This document shows positions 21,193 to 32,300 of a DNA stretch of 64,000 bases, one piece after another. This DNA is from Lentinula raphanica. Its lineage: Eukaryota; Basidiomycota; Agaricomycetes; Agaricales; Omphalotaceae. The DNA is taken from contig JANVFP010000014.1 of assembly GCA_027919835.1 (NCBI GenBank), forward strand, positions 1,116,001 through 1,180,000, in the 5' to 3' direction. Position numbers and translations under genes: made by a program. The notes under the pieces were generated by a model. The model was not told the DNA's origin. It did not search any database and saw only the letters and a list, made by a program, of their open reading frames with translations. Every line of letters begins with the position of its first letter. The first letter of the stretch is position 1.

Positions 21193-24100
21193 ATGGCTAC
21201 GAGAACTTTCATCACCGAGGACATCAAGGAGGACATCCGGTACACCCCTTACTCCTTCCATGTCCTTACCCCTAATTCACGTAACATCACTCGTGTTACA
21301 CCAGCACAGTTGCAGGACACTACCGCCAACACTGCTCTACACTTTCCGGAGCGAGGTCGACAACTAGGACATGCACCTCATAATCGTTCATTGTCACCTC
21401 TTCCTCATCATTCAACACAACCTCAACGTTCTGCCCCACCACATCTAGAACGTTCGTTCCAACACCAGTACTATACTCCAGAGTCTGTCGGGATCCCTAT
21501 CCAACACAATCCTGGACAGGATAACTTGGCTGTTGAGATGGAGCTTGCTGATACTCCTCCCAGGAGACCAGCATCAACATTGCCTACCCAAGGTCAGATG
21601 TTACTTGCTGAGCTTGCTGCCAATGCTGGACATCATCCTCCTCAACAACAAGATATCCCTACTCGTCAACCTAGTTCAGGGTCTATGCATGGCCGTGATG
21701 TACCATCACAAACAGGTACACCACCTCAACAAACACTGAATAGATCCACTAGTCAACCTTACCAAACCCCACCAACACCAGAGGAGTTTCATGAACACCT
21801 ACGAGAGATTGAACAAGAAAACAACAGTAGGTCTAACATTATCCTGGATGATCCTCCTCTTGGTCGTCATCGTCCCTTAGGTCGTCCTCTTGCAGAGTCA
21901 ACACCTTTTGTCCATGACAATGCTGCGGGACGTACTACACAATTCCGTTCATACTCGGATGGATATCGGGAGATTATGGGTGAGTCCCCACTACACTCAA
22001 GGAATCTACACGTTCCCGACACACCTGTCAGATGTATGGCTCGTCGTTGTCATTCTGAGGACCATTCCTCACACTCGAGGTCTTCACTTGCATCCAACCA
22101 TGCTAGTACTCAACGTCTCCTTCACCACTATGCAAATCTTGCTCGTACCCTGTTGATCAATGTTGGTATTGAGAATCAAGGAACATTGACTGCAGTGGGT
22201 TGGTTACGGTTGTTCCGACAAATCATGAATACTCCTGAAGAACATTTGTCGGATAACATCCGTCAGGCTTTACGGATGCCACAGGTCACCCAACGGACAA
22301 ATTATTTGTCAACTATCATTGCCCAACCTGATTACATCAGTTATATCAATGATACAGATACCTGGTCATCATATCTAAGGGTGGATCATCTACCTTTCGA
22401 GCACATGGAAACATTCATACCAGACTATCCAAATCGTATTGAATACCTGGAGAGTAGTCCTCAAGATGAACAAGAGGTCATTGCACATGAAGTTGGGTTA
22501 TTGAAAATTGTCAACCCAGCTTGTGAACTGTTGGACTCCTTAGGTTTCCGTGTTAACAACCGCACTTATGCTGGGTTGTTGAGGCTATTGCATCGTATTG
22601 TTCAGCTCACTGATGATGAAGTGACACCAGACCTAGTACGGTCTCTTCAACAAGGGGATAGTGCTGATAAACTATTGCATTTGGAGGAACAGACACATAA
22701 ACCCGAGTTTGATGCTCTCATCAACAATCCTGATGTCCGTTTAGTATATTCCTCAGCACCTTCATCACGTCAATCCTTGAATGATTATGATGAACAACAC
22801 CATATTCATAACAGCCAGTATTCCGAGATGCTACCATGGGAAGAGAGCATTGATATTACCCAATCCTGGCAAACCTTACGTGATGAACCTCGAAGTCGCA
22901 TGTGTCAGGATACACCATGGAATCCAAGGATACAAAATTACTCACAACAAGTGCCTAACCAGACAATAACACCACAATCCAGTAATATCCCTCGTATACA
23001 ACATTACCATGGAAATTCAAGAAGGACCACTGGTACACTCCCTTCACAGCAGTTCATAGAGGCTCCTCGCTTAACAACAATTGAGGAAGGACCCACTATT
23101 GAGAGTGTCCCTAGTGATCCCCCACAGCAGGAACCTATTGGGCATGATCCATCAAGTGAACCTCTTAGAGATGTTGAAACGAGTGAAACCCAGAAGGCTA
23201 CAAACCGTAGACAACAAAGGGTTACTGGGTGGAAAAAGACTAAAGGCAAGGTTCCAGAATACAATGCAGCAGAAAGTTCTGCTAAGCAAGAAGCATTGGT
23301 GGACAATCCTGGAACAACCGATACTCGAAATGATTCCAATATTCTCCACCAAGATGTTTCACCTCATAGGAAAAGACAGGATCCTACTATCAAGTATGTA
23401 AATCCATTACAAGATGGTAATGGTCCTGGAGCAAGAACATCAAGTCATCCCCATGTTCTCAATAAGAGAAAAGAATATGGAGAAGGAAATATCAAAACAC
23501 CAATAAGAGATTTCTGTGCACAAGTCTTGGAAGACCAAGAGAATCATGATGAAGAAAAGTATCCTTCTACTGCAGCACACTATTATAAAACCCCAAGTCA
23601 GCATTCACCCATCAATTCATCACCAAAGATAACCCAGCAGTATTCCTTTGAAGAGCATGATTCCACAGGTTGTGTCATTCAACCAGACACTCATCCATCT
23701 AGTTATACAAATTCCAATCACAGCAGGTCACAGGGTCAACGATTCCAGAACTTGGTACCATCTGTACACTCTGTTGCTGGAGGTGGTGGAGGTGGAGAAC
23801 CTCCAAACCCCGGTGGAGATGATGGTTACAAAAATAATGATGAGGGTGATGACAAAGATAAATCCAACAATGAACCCAAACACCATCAAGGGTGTGAATG
23901 CCAGGGGCAAAATAATGGGCAATGCCGCTGTAGGAAGAGTCGAGATGGCCAAGATGGTCGCAATGGTCGAGATGGTCATAACACTTGTGACTGCCAGAAT
24001 AGGAGAAGTAACAACAAAGACTCCTACACTAGAGATTTGGAAAAGCAGTTACGGGAATATGAATGTGATGAGATGAACCGAGAGTCAAAGTTGGATATCA

Positions 24101-24846
24101 ACAAACCAACAATGTTCTCTGGTGAAGATCAAACAGCATGGAGGGAGTTCAAGGAAAACTGTGAAAATTTCTTCACAGCTAAACCTCGAATTTACTCCAA
24201 TGATATTTCCAGAGTTTCATTTGCTGCATCATACATGAGTGGACCAGCAAAACGGTACTATCAAAATTTGATGCGAAGGCAAAGAGCTGGATACAAAGTT
24301 GCTGAACTTGATAACTGGGACAAGTTTGTGATTTTGTTTGGACAAATGTTTGGTCTTCATTATGAAACTATCCAAGCACAGTCCAAGCTAGATGAATGCA
24401 ATCAAGCATGGAGTGAATCATTTGGTGATTTCTGGGTAAGGTTTGAAGATATTGCATTAATGACCAGTTATGATGATGAAGCATTACGATGGAGGTTATT
24501 GAAACAGATTCAAAATAATCTTCGCAATCACCTGGTGGATCATGGTGAAATTCCAGCAACTCTTGCAGGTGTGGTAGATGAATTGTTGGTTCTAGATGGA
24601 GCCAAGCAGGCATTTACCAATATTGGTTCATCCTCAATACCCAACATAAACCTGGGAAATTGGCGTCACTCCAATGCTAATAATGCACTCCTACCACATG
24701 TTACTGAGCTGGACAACTCACAAATAATTGACAACAGTCATCAGAGTCAAATTGCAAATAACCAATTACCCATGTCCCAAGATATTGTTACTATTAATGA
24801 AGACACTGCAGCAATCATGGACATGGATCCAGTGGAGGTTGGTTAA
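21193..24846 (+). CDS. Large Gag-like protein of element A
   Basis: A single 1,217-codon frame starting MATRTFITEDIKEDI. The first 850 residues are low-complexity, Pro/Gln/His-rich. A Gly-rich hinge (GGGGGGEPPNPGGDDG) follows, then a Cys-rich stretch (CECQGQNNGQCRCRKS) with RDGxxGRDG repeats. Next is a conserved block typical of retrotransposon capsid domains: MFSGEDQTAWREFKENCENF, DFWVRFEDIALM, LRWRLLKQIQ (about residues 970-1140). No protease or zinc knuckle follows. It would form the particle that packages the element RNA. The frame is intact. A related protein is encoded at 43506-47209. Confidence 0.85.
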   Translation: MATRTFITEDIKEDIRYTPYSFHVLTPNSRNITRVTPAQLQDTTANTALHFPERGRQLGHAPHNRSLSPLPHHSTQPQRSAPPHLERSFQHQYYTPESVGIPIQHNPGQDNLAVEMELADTPPRRPASTLPTQGQMLLAELAANAGHHPPQQQDIPTRQPSSGSMHGRDVPSQTGTPPQQTLNRSTSQPYQTPPTPEEFHEHLREIEQENNSRSNIILDDPPLGRHRPLGRPLAESTPFVHDNAAGRTTQFRSYSDGYREIMGESPLHSRNLHVPDTPVRCMARRCHSEDHSSHSRSSLASNHASTQRLLHHYANLARTLLINVGIENQGTLTAVGWLRLFRQIMNTPEEHLSDNIRQALRMPQVTQRTNYLSTIIAQPDYISYINDTDTWSSYLRVDHLPFEHMETFIPDYPNRIEYLESSPQDEQEVIAHEVGLLKIVNPACELLDSLGFRVNNRTYAGLLRLLHRIVQLTDDEVTPDLVRSLQQGDSADKLLHLEEQTHKPEFDALINNPDVRLVYSSAPSSRQSLNDYDEQHHIHNSQYSEMLPWEESIDITQSWQTLRDEPRSRMCQDTPWNPRIQNYSQQVPNQTITPQSSNIPRIQHYHGNSRRTTGTLPSQQFIEAPRLTTIEEGPTIESVPSDPPQQEPIGHDPSSEPLRDVETSETQKATNRRQQRVTGWKKTKGKVPEYNAAESSAKQEALVDNPGTTDTRNDSNILHQDVSPHRKRQDPTIKYVNPLQDGNGPGARTSSHPHVLNKRKEYGEGNIKTPIRDFCAQVLEDQENHDEEKYPSTAAHYYKTPSQHSPINSSPKITQQYSFEEHDSTGCVIQPDTHPSSYTNSNHSRSQGQRFQNLVPSVHSVAGGGGGGEPPNPGGDDGYKNNDEGDDKDKSNNEPKHHQGCECQGQNNGQCRCRKSRDGQDGRNGRDGHNTCDCQNRRSNNKDSYTRDLEKQLREYECDEMNRESKLDINKPTMFSGEDQTAWREFKENCENFFTAKPRIYSNDISRVSFAASYMSGPAKRYYQNLMRRQRAGYKVAELDNWDKFVILFGQMFGLHYETIQAQSKLDECNQAWSESFGDFWVRFEDIALMTSYDDEALRWRLLKQIQNNLRNHLVDHGEIPATLAGVVDELLVLDGAKQAFTNIGSSSIPNINLGNWRHSNANNALLPHVTELDNSQIIDNSHQSQIANNQLPMSQDIVTINEDTAAIMDMDPVEVG

Positions 24847-24869
24847 CCTTGAACCTCGAGGGCTCGGTT

Positions 24870-24888
24870 CTATTGGGGAGGGATGTAC
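24870..24888 (+). other. Polypurine tract of element A
   Basis: ATTGGGGAGGGATGTAC lies directly before the 3' LTR, the expected position of the plus-strand primer. Confidence 0.7.
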
Positions 24889-25682
24889 TGTTAGGAAGTG
24901 AAACTTCAGACTGGCAAAAGAACACTTTGTTTAGTTGAAGACACTTATGGCAGAGACTCATAATATTGTTCTAACACTTGATCATGACTGACAATTTCGA
25001 AAAATTACTGCTTACATAATACAGATTAGATATACTTCTCAATTCCCAATTGGGATAATCACTTTCCTTCTTATTTAGGCATTCCTTTCCCACAGTATAT
25101 ACTATAAAAGGATTACCAACTACTTACAAACAATCTTTAGACTTGTTATTTTGTAACCTTCACCTACATCCAGAGTATATTTGGGAATTACACATATTGT
25201 GTTGCCTCCACTGTGCATATCCAGTGACATACCAAGCTACCACATAGTTTGAAGCCTCGTCTGACGCTTTTCCAGCCGAGTAGATTGCAGTATTGGTTGG
25301 ATTACCTTCCAGGACGACAGATTACCTTGGGAGACAACATCTCAATTCTTATTGCAATACTTGCCTGACGCTTTTCCAGTCAAGTACCCTTGCCTGACGC
25401 TATTCCAGTCAAGGTCCTTTGCCGATATAACTCGATTTTCCTTTCAAGACGTAACATTCCTTGAGAGAAGACCCCTCGCAGTTATCCTTCGACACTACTT
25501 GCCTGACGCTTTTCCAGTCAAGTACCTTTGCCGATATAGTTCGATATTCCTTTCAGGACGTAACATCCCTTGGAAGAAGACCCCTCGCAGCTATTATTCA
25601 GCAATAACCCCAGGATAAGTTACTTCCTGGTGATCACGAATATATTCTAGAAGGCTATTAAGAAATAATCCGACTCTTAACA
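24889..25682 (+). repeat. 3' LTR of element A
   Basis: Same length as the 5' LTR and no difference found by eye, including both 88-codon chance frames within it. Followed by the CTCGG duplication. Confidence 0.92.
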
Positions 25683-27479
25683 CTCGGGCTCAGTTGATGC
25701 GTCACGAGTCGCTTTGGAACCTTTGGAGGTCTTATTAACAGCGGCGTCTGGAACTTGAGGAGGCAGAGTCTCTTTGGAGGTCTTGTCCGAAGCCCCAGAG
25801 GTCTTGGCCTTCTTGGGCAGAGGTTCTCATATTTCCTATGAAAGAAGGACTGTTAGCAACTAAGTCAGGCTGAAACGTGATGAGTGAACTTACCGCATCC
25901 GCGACAGGAGAGGAAGTGTCCCGCGTGTGTTTCGATGGCTTGGGAGCGGGTCTACTAGCCACAGGGGGACCAACTTTAGCAGACGAAGCCTTGGAAGGTC
26001 TGACTCGAGGACTGCGATGAATGGGAGTTTTTGAAAAAGGATAAGAGAGGTTAGGACAGGCTTCAGGACCAAGGGTAGTGAACAGACATACCTATGGTAG
26101 CCTTGGCTTTACCTTTGCCTTTTGGAGCCTTGAATATGTCTTTGGCCTCAATATCTTCTGAGACTTCGGTCTCCCCATCATCGTACTCGTCGATACCCGC
26201 AGCTGGGGAAGCAGGACCCTCCTTCTCATCGATTGGAGAAGCGGGGCCTTCATTCTCGAAGTCGTCGTCTTCCCACGCGTTAAGAAGTGGACTAGCGGGA
26301 GGAAGATTGTCCAGACCACTGGAATCGGGCAACAGAACGTTTCCAGTGATAGGATGGTGTAAGACGTTGCCAGGCGAGCTAGATTGAGCCACGGTGATCA
26401 GGAGTTGACCTTCAAACGTCAATGGATCTAGTGGAAGTGGAATGGCCAGCGAAGCAGCCGTATGAGCGGGGCATTTCAAGGACTAACGATAAGGCCAATC
26501 AGTAAATGACGAATGGGAAATGAGGCAAAAGAACAAGCGTACCCGGACCTGGGCACGAAGCTCTTTGTCAACCCCCAAGCCGCGTCGAGTGGTCTCGTTG
26601 TATAGCTTGGAAGAGTACTCGGTTTTGGAGAGTGTTTTCTCACAGAAGTCGCACAATAGACAGATAAAGCGGAGGGCAAACAAGGGACAGAGGCGCGACT
26701 TGTGCCAGAATACCCGATAGTAGCCCTACCAGAATCATGAGCTCGGGCGACGGACGCGAGGAAAACAACTTACCAAGGCACTAGTCATGTAAGACTCACG
26801 CTTCAGCATCTTGAGCAACGCGTCCTTGGCCTTCGACTTAGGCTCAGCCATGACTTGCGACAGTGCCTCTTGCACAAGCGATAAGGCGCGATAGAGAGTG
26901 AATCCTTCGTCACGGCACACTGAACCCTTAGAAAATCCGTCGTAAAACTGAACGAGAAGCTCAGGGTAAAAGGTGTCTGGAACGTAGGTTTTATAGTCAC
27001 TAGGCAAGGCCTGGGGAAAACTGTCAGTGTCAGGGCTAGCATAGCGGGGCAGGTTGAATGATGAGCTGAAAGAGTTGGGAAAGGATGGCCAGTGACGTTG
27101 AAGGATGCCACATTCGCGTTCTGACGCGGGGAGGAACAATACAGGCTTCTTGGAGCTCAGATTGTCTCGAGCACGCAGCTGGGAATTGAACTTGAGGTCC
27201 TCGGCATTGGCAGCTTTACTCCGTAACTCTCGAACAGCATATTGTTTACAAGACGACGAGGATCCAGCGTTGCAAGACGACATAGCAATAGTCGAGAAAA
27301 GATCAGTTGAAAGACGATGTTGAAGTTGGAAGTAAGAGAGAAAGCGGACTTAGAGAAAAATTTCAAAGTCCGGTTGCCTTTTTATCCACGGTTCTTAAGA
27401 ACTTCCCAGGACGTAATAAGCCACTGGGAAAATTCTAAGAATAGTAGGAAGAATGTAATACTTACAAAGGTCAAAGAAA

Positions 27480-27791
27480 CATCAGGAAAAATATTCTCAT
27501 CTCTAGAGTCCCCAGAGATACCCCCCAATTCCTAGGTAGTCTCAGAGCACCTAGAGTATCTGAGTTCTTTGAGGCTTCTAAAAATTCTCTGGGTGCTTTC
27601 AGGTGCTTTCAGGTGCTTTCAGGTGCTTTCAGGTGCTTTCAGGTGCTTTCAGGTGCTTTCAGATGCTTTCAGGATCTTTCAGGATCTCTAGGATGTTTTT
27701 TGATCTTTAAAAGCTCACAAAAATCTCTGGGCAGCCTAGGAATTGGGGGGTATCTCTAGGGACTCTAGAGATGAAAATATTTTTCCTGATG
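27480..27791 (-). mobile_element. Palindromic MITE, CATCAG family, subtype 3 (copy b)
   Basis: Ends CATCAGGAAAAATATTC and AATATTTTTCCTGATG, flanked by AA on both sides (27478-27479, 27792-27793). The interior has six head-to-tail AGGTGCTTTC decamers plus variants (27590-27690), an expanded form of the word found in copy a. It sits about 200 bases upstream of the start of gene copy B. Confidence 0.88.
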
Positions 27792-28072
27792 AATGAACTT
27801 TGTGAAGTTACAGGATGTTGTGATTAGATCTCTTGATAATCACACTCGGAAATTAGGCGCTTCTGTCGAGTTAGCCGCGGGTTTAATTATCATCAGTTGA
27901 TCCCGAGGCAACCGAACAGATCTATAGCGTTAATGAGTGGGAATACCATTGGGATATCGAGGAGATCAATCCAAAAGCTCGGATCAGTTGCAGTACCACA
28001 CTCCTAAGGGAGGTACGAGCCTGTCTACCCAACCAGATGACCGGGGACGGTCAGATCTTTAGTTTGGGGGAG
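27792..28072 (+). mobile_element. 3' remnant of an AGATCT-lineage retroelement with polypurine tract
   Basis: Three AGATCT words in 250 bases and the polypurine tract TTTAGTTTGGGGGAG (28058-28072) directly before an LTR show this is the extreme 3' internal part of an element related to the one at 37.8-57 kb. Coding sequence is decayed. Confidence 0.65.
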
Positions 28073-28073
28073 A

Positions 28074-29234
28074 TAATACGCCCATTTTGCGTGCAGGCAT
28101 GCAATGGCCTAATTTTAATGATTAGAGCCTTGTAGAGTACCAAAGGACTGTAGTGAGCCCGAGCTGACAGTCAAACTTGTATCATGTTAATGCCAGGACA
28201 TCAGATCCAGACAGGAAAACACATCCTGACGAATAATAAGAGTTAACACTCGAGTCCCTTGGTCAGGGAGTCCTTCAAGACAAAGCCACCTCTGATATGA
28301 GCTATCAAGGGATTATCAACTTAGTTTTCAACGCCTAACGGCCAACTGAGTATGATACTGCACCGAGACGAGCTTAGAACCAATAGATCTATTCGTATTA
28401 CCATTGGGGATGGATTATTCAAGGCCCAGACTCAACAGATCTGTTCACTTAGATCGAGTTTCGGGATGGATCAGGTCGCAGGAATGTGACTAAACGGAGA
28501 AACAACCAAAGTGTATCATCCCAGTTACATGTGGACGTTTCCTAAATGGGAAATAGACGCCTGAGATGTACAGCTTTGACCAGGAGTGTTGCAAGGGTAG
28601 ATCTTTTGACTTCACCATTGTTAAACCTCTGGATCTATTCGATATATGCATATCGTTGGAAAGCTAGAAGCCAAACGAACCTATTGGGACAGGTTTTCCC
28701 CCCTTTATGTGTACTCCCATTCAGTTGGAGAGGCATACAACCGTTCACATAGCGGAATCAAATCAGGAAACGTTTGAGTTACCTGTGCAGGAGCTTATCC
28801 GTGCCCTTTAACCGCCAGCATGTGGATGGACACACAGACCAGGTCCGGATTCAAAGGTCAGGCAACTAGATCTCGACGAAGGACCACCAGAAATGGACAT
28901 TTTACTTGTTTTTATCCTTTTTACTCTCTGTTTCTCTGGTGTTTGTATCGTTTCTCGTCCTATCTTTCCTTATTTGTATCAGATCTCGGACTCCGTTCTC
29001 TCAAATCTATAGATCTATTCCATAAAATAGTAAATTGGCTACAGATCTCTTTGTAGAAGTACTTAAGGACGTAGCCTACAAAAATATATTCAGGTTTTGT
29101 GCCCAGTTTCTCTGACTAGCTAACCTTTGCTCTCATACGTGAGGAGTAAAGGCTTTGTAAGCCGGGCGGTCTTCGAAAGTGGTTGTGAAATTCTCATCTC
29201 GTTAGGCCCGATATCTTGTCAGTTGATAAAGTCT
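28074..29234 (+). repeat. Partial LTR of the AGATCT lineage
   Basis: Over 97 percent similar by eye to the first 1,160 bases of the LTR at 37844. It contains eight or more AGATCT words and GGATCTATTCG-type motifs. It is cut off at 29235 by a CACTTCAGG-family fragment; the last 500 bases of the LTR are missing. Confidence 0.85.
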
Positions 29235-29395
29235 CACTTCAGGCACCCACCAAACAGGCCTTCTTAGGCCAAAAAAATGATGACATGGAATAGGCCTAAG
29301 AGGCCCATAATAGGGGTAGGCTACCCTAGGGTCCTTAAGGTGGGTAGCTACCACAGGCTGGGTAGCTACCCCCATAGTGTGAGGTTTTGAGATGG
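29235..29395 (+). mobile_element. Left-end fragment of a GGTAGCTACC-type CACTTCAGG element
   Basis: Identical over about 160 bases to 35880-36040. It then joins abruptly to chromovirus protease sequence at GATGG. Only the left terminus is present, so this is a truncated or rearranged copy. Confidence 0.85.
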
Positions 29396-32300
29396 ATACA
29401 TCCGCTGGACATATTACCCATCAAATGGATGCTGTCATCAAATTTGATGATGGTACAATTCATACTGAACCCCTACTTGTCACTCACTTACATCCATCTG
29501 CTCGAATTGTTTTGGGTCTACCATGGTTACGCAAGTACAATCCCACCATAGATTGGAAAACCATGACTTTGGCCTTCGAAGGGCACTCATGCCTTGGTGC
29601 AACTATCATTCCAGATTCCAAAAAGCGAAATCCTTGTTTCAAAAAGTAGAACTCGAGGAAGTCGTGGATGAAGAATTTCAGAAACCCAGACTCACTCTTG
29701 GGTCGGATGACCCACTTTTACTCCTTGAAAGCGAAATGGCGGAATATTTGTATCAAAAAACTCTACTTACCTCGGGAACAAATAAAGGGCAGGAGAAACT
29801 ACATCAAGATTCTGTTCCTGATATGGAACCCATGGGCCATAACAACTCCTCTCCACCCAAGGCTTCAATTGATTCTTCCTATCCTCCAAATGGTGAACAT
29901 ACCTCAGACATCCCATGCACGGAGGATACCTCCCCTGAAACACCAAAGCTTAAAGCGCCATATATTAGCTTAATTGGTGCCGCTAACGTGGTATATAGTC
30001 GGTTCTTAGTATAATGCCTTATGACAAGTCACTTAGCACGAACACAGAGTACGACTTCACGGATTCGTCAATCAAATTTGTATTTATAGCGAGGTGTGGG
30101 GCGTTGTCAGAGATTCCGCACTATCTTATATCTCAAGTCGAACGCAGTCTTGTAAGATCTTTTAGATCAGCAATACTGGTCAGCAGAACGAAGTGACACG
30201 GATATACCAGTCGTAAGATCTGGACTAAAGGGTTTGTTTTGAGTGGCTTCCACTCGGATAAGGGTTTTTAGGCTCGGAAAGCAACGGGGTACCAGACGTT
30301 ATGGTAGACCAATCGATTCCGCTCCCGGGTGAAGCAGTACTGATCACTATTCTCAGTAAAACCTCGAAGATCACGCAGATCACCAATCACTACGTGTCAA
30401 TTTGAACAGAGCTACCAAAACTCTGCACGTTCACTCGGCACAACCTGAGACCAAGTCCTCTGTATCTCCGGAACGGAGTCTACCTTCAACTAGCAAGTGA
30501 CAGACACCAATTCAAACCACTCAAAAGTCGGGCTTATCGCGATGAAGTAACACACTTAATCTGCAAGGTCCGGTACGGCTTAGAAGCCTTTACTCCCATG
30601 TATGGATGAAAAGGATTACCAGTTCAGAGAGATCTGGGCGCGAAACTTTATTTTCATTTGTGCGGATACAGGTCTTTAAGTACACTACGAAAAGTCCAAT
30701 ACCCGTATTTGTCCTTGATCTAGTAGATCTAGCTATTTCTATGGACGGAGTCCGATAATATACACTTAAATAGTAAAATATGACTGAAACGATACAAACA
30801 CGCAAGGAAATAGTAAGGAAAACAGAGAAAAAGATGAAACTTGTCCGTATTTCGTCGTACTTTCGCCAGATCTAGAAGACCAAGCAAGTTCCGACCATGG
30901 TCTGTGCGGCATCCACATGCTAGGGTGCCTAACTCGTCAGAGTGGCTCCTGCCTGTGTTGCTCAAGTGTTGTCGACGAATTTGCTTCCGCGGAATGGTAG
31001 TGGTCTTCCCAAGTTAATGAGATAGACTCGTAACAGTGGTTGATCTTGCGGATCAGGTAGGTCTGGTCCGTAGCTTTCGAACGGTATGCATATAGCCTGG
31101 TGTTCTGGAGCGGACAACAAAGATAAATGCTTCAGAAGTGTTTTCCGTAGGTTTCCGCGCGTTTCCGTGAGTGCTGGTCAATGCTGTACATAGCATATGC
31201 TATATCCCAGTTTAGAACTTGAACATATGCATGTTTCCGCTGCGGGTTTCACCCGTACTGCCACGGAAATACTAGATCATTATGTTTCTGACGGTTTCCG
31301 CCACTTTGCGTAGGGTTTCCGTGTGGTAACTCGTCCGGATAGGCTCTCATCGTGTCTGATCTGCTAGATCAAGTGAAATTTCCGTCATCACAGCCAAGTA
31401 CCAAACTCAGTTGTGCCGATCCGGCAGATCTTGATACTAAGTCGATATTCCCTTGGTGTGCTCGTACCAGTAGTCAGCCTTCTTGAAGGATCCCCGACCA
31501 AGGGTGCGAGCAATAGCTCTAAGTGGATATTCATGGCTGATCCTGCCAAAGGATCTGTATCCTAGCTTATACTGATATAAGTTTGACTGCTAGTTCGGGC
31601 TCACTACAGTCCTTATTGATACTATGCAACGGTCTAAGTTGATCTTTTTGATCATTGCACGCCTGCGCGGAAAAACCGCGCAACACCCCGCTCCATTCCA
31701 AACCCTAATCCGCCAAGGATGTGAAGCCTATGTCTTACATATCTATCCATCCCGCAAGGAATCTGAGGTTGTTGGATTAGCAGCATCAACAGGAAGCACT
31801 CCTTCAGAGCCTCGAGTATCTGGTGCTGGTGTGCTGGATGAAACCAATGAAGCCATGAAAAAGCATGTTCCTGAAGAATACCACCGATTTGTCAAAGTCT
31901 TCTCTGCAGGTGAAGCTCAGAAGTTAGCTGAGCATTGACCCTACGATATCAAAATCGAGACAGAAGATAATAAATTACCACCAATCGGTAAACTCTACAA
32001 TATGTCCAAAACAGAGTTGAAAGCTCTAAAGACATATATTGATGACATGCTTGGGAAGGGATTCATCTGATCATCCAATTCTCCTATCGGAGCACCAGTA
32101 CTCTTCGCAAAGAAGAAGGACGGAAGCCTACGCTTGTGTGTGGACTATCGAGCATTAAACCGTTTGACTCGAAAGGATCGATATCCTCTGCCTCTGATTG
32201 GAAACTTAATTGATCAGCTGCGTAATGCCAAAATCTATTCCAAAATTGACCTCCGGGATGGATACTATAACATCCGAGTTGCTGAAGGTCACGAGTGGAA

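Larger units (their letters stand above)
20370..25682 (+). mobile_element. Gag-only LTR retroelement A (TR-GAG type)
   Basis: Two 794-bp LTRs (20370-21163 and 24889-25682, TGTTAGGAAG...CTCTTAACA) that I could not tell apart by eye flank a single long gag-like gene. The 5-bp target duplication CTCGG is at both sides. There is no protease, reverse transcriptase or integrase, so it must depend on a helper. The near-identity of the LTRs implies a recent insertion, into gene copy B. Confidence 0.92.
19945..27283 (-). pseudogene. Host gene family copy B, broken by three insertions
   Basis: Minus-strand gene starting at 27283 (MSSCNAGSSSSCKQYAV). Exon 1 is 26774-27283, exon 2 26543-26725 (CPLFALRFICLLCDFCEK, with a CxxC pair), and exon 3 about 26094-26483 (Pro- and acid-rich, then FKAPKGKGKAKA). 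Further exons lie down to 25683. The gene is then cut by the gag-only retroelement 20370-25682 (CTCGG duplication) and continues at 20317-20369. After a MITE it resumes at 19945-20071 (NPNFQVKTAFADLVEQ). It ends at an inverted duplication. Copy A (62176-64000) is a close paralog over the same exons, and copy C (35041-35775) appears to be the missing 3' exons. No known domain is recognised; CDFC and CISC motifs hint at a metal site, weakly. Confidence 0.65.

Noticed and set aside
23728..23979. Minus-strand membrane protein within the element A gag
   Set aside because: Shadow frame of the Gly/Asp-rich hinge.
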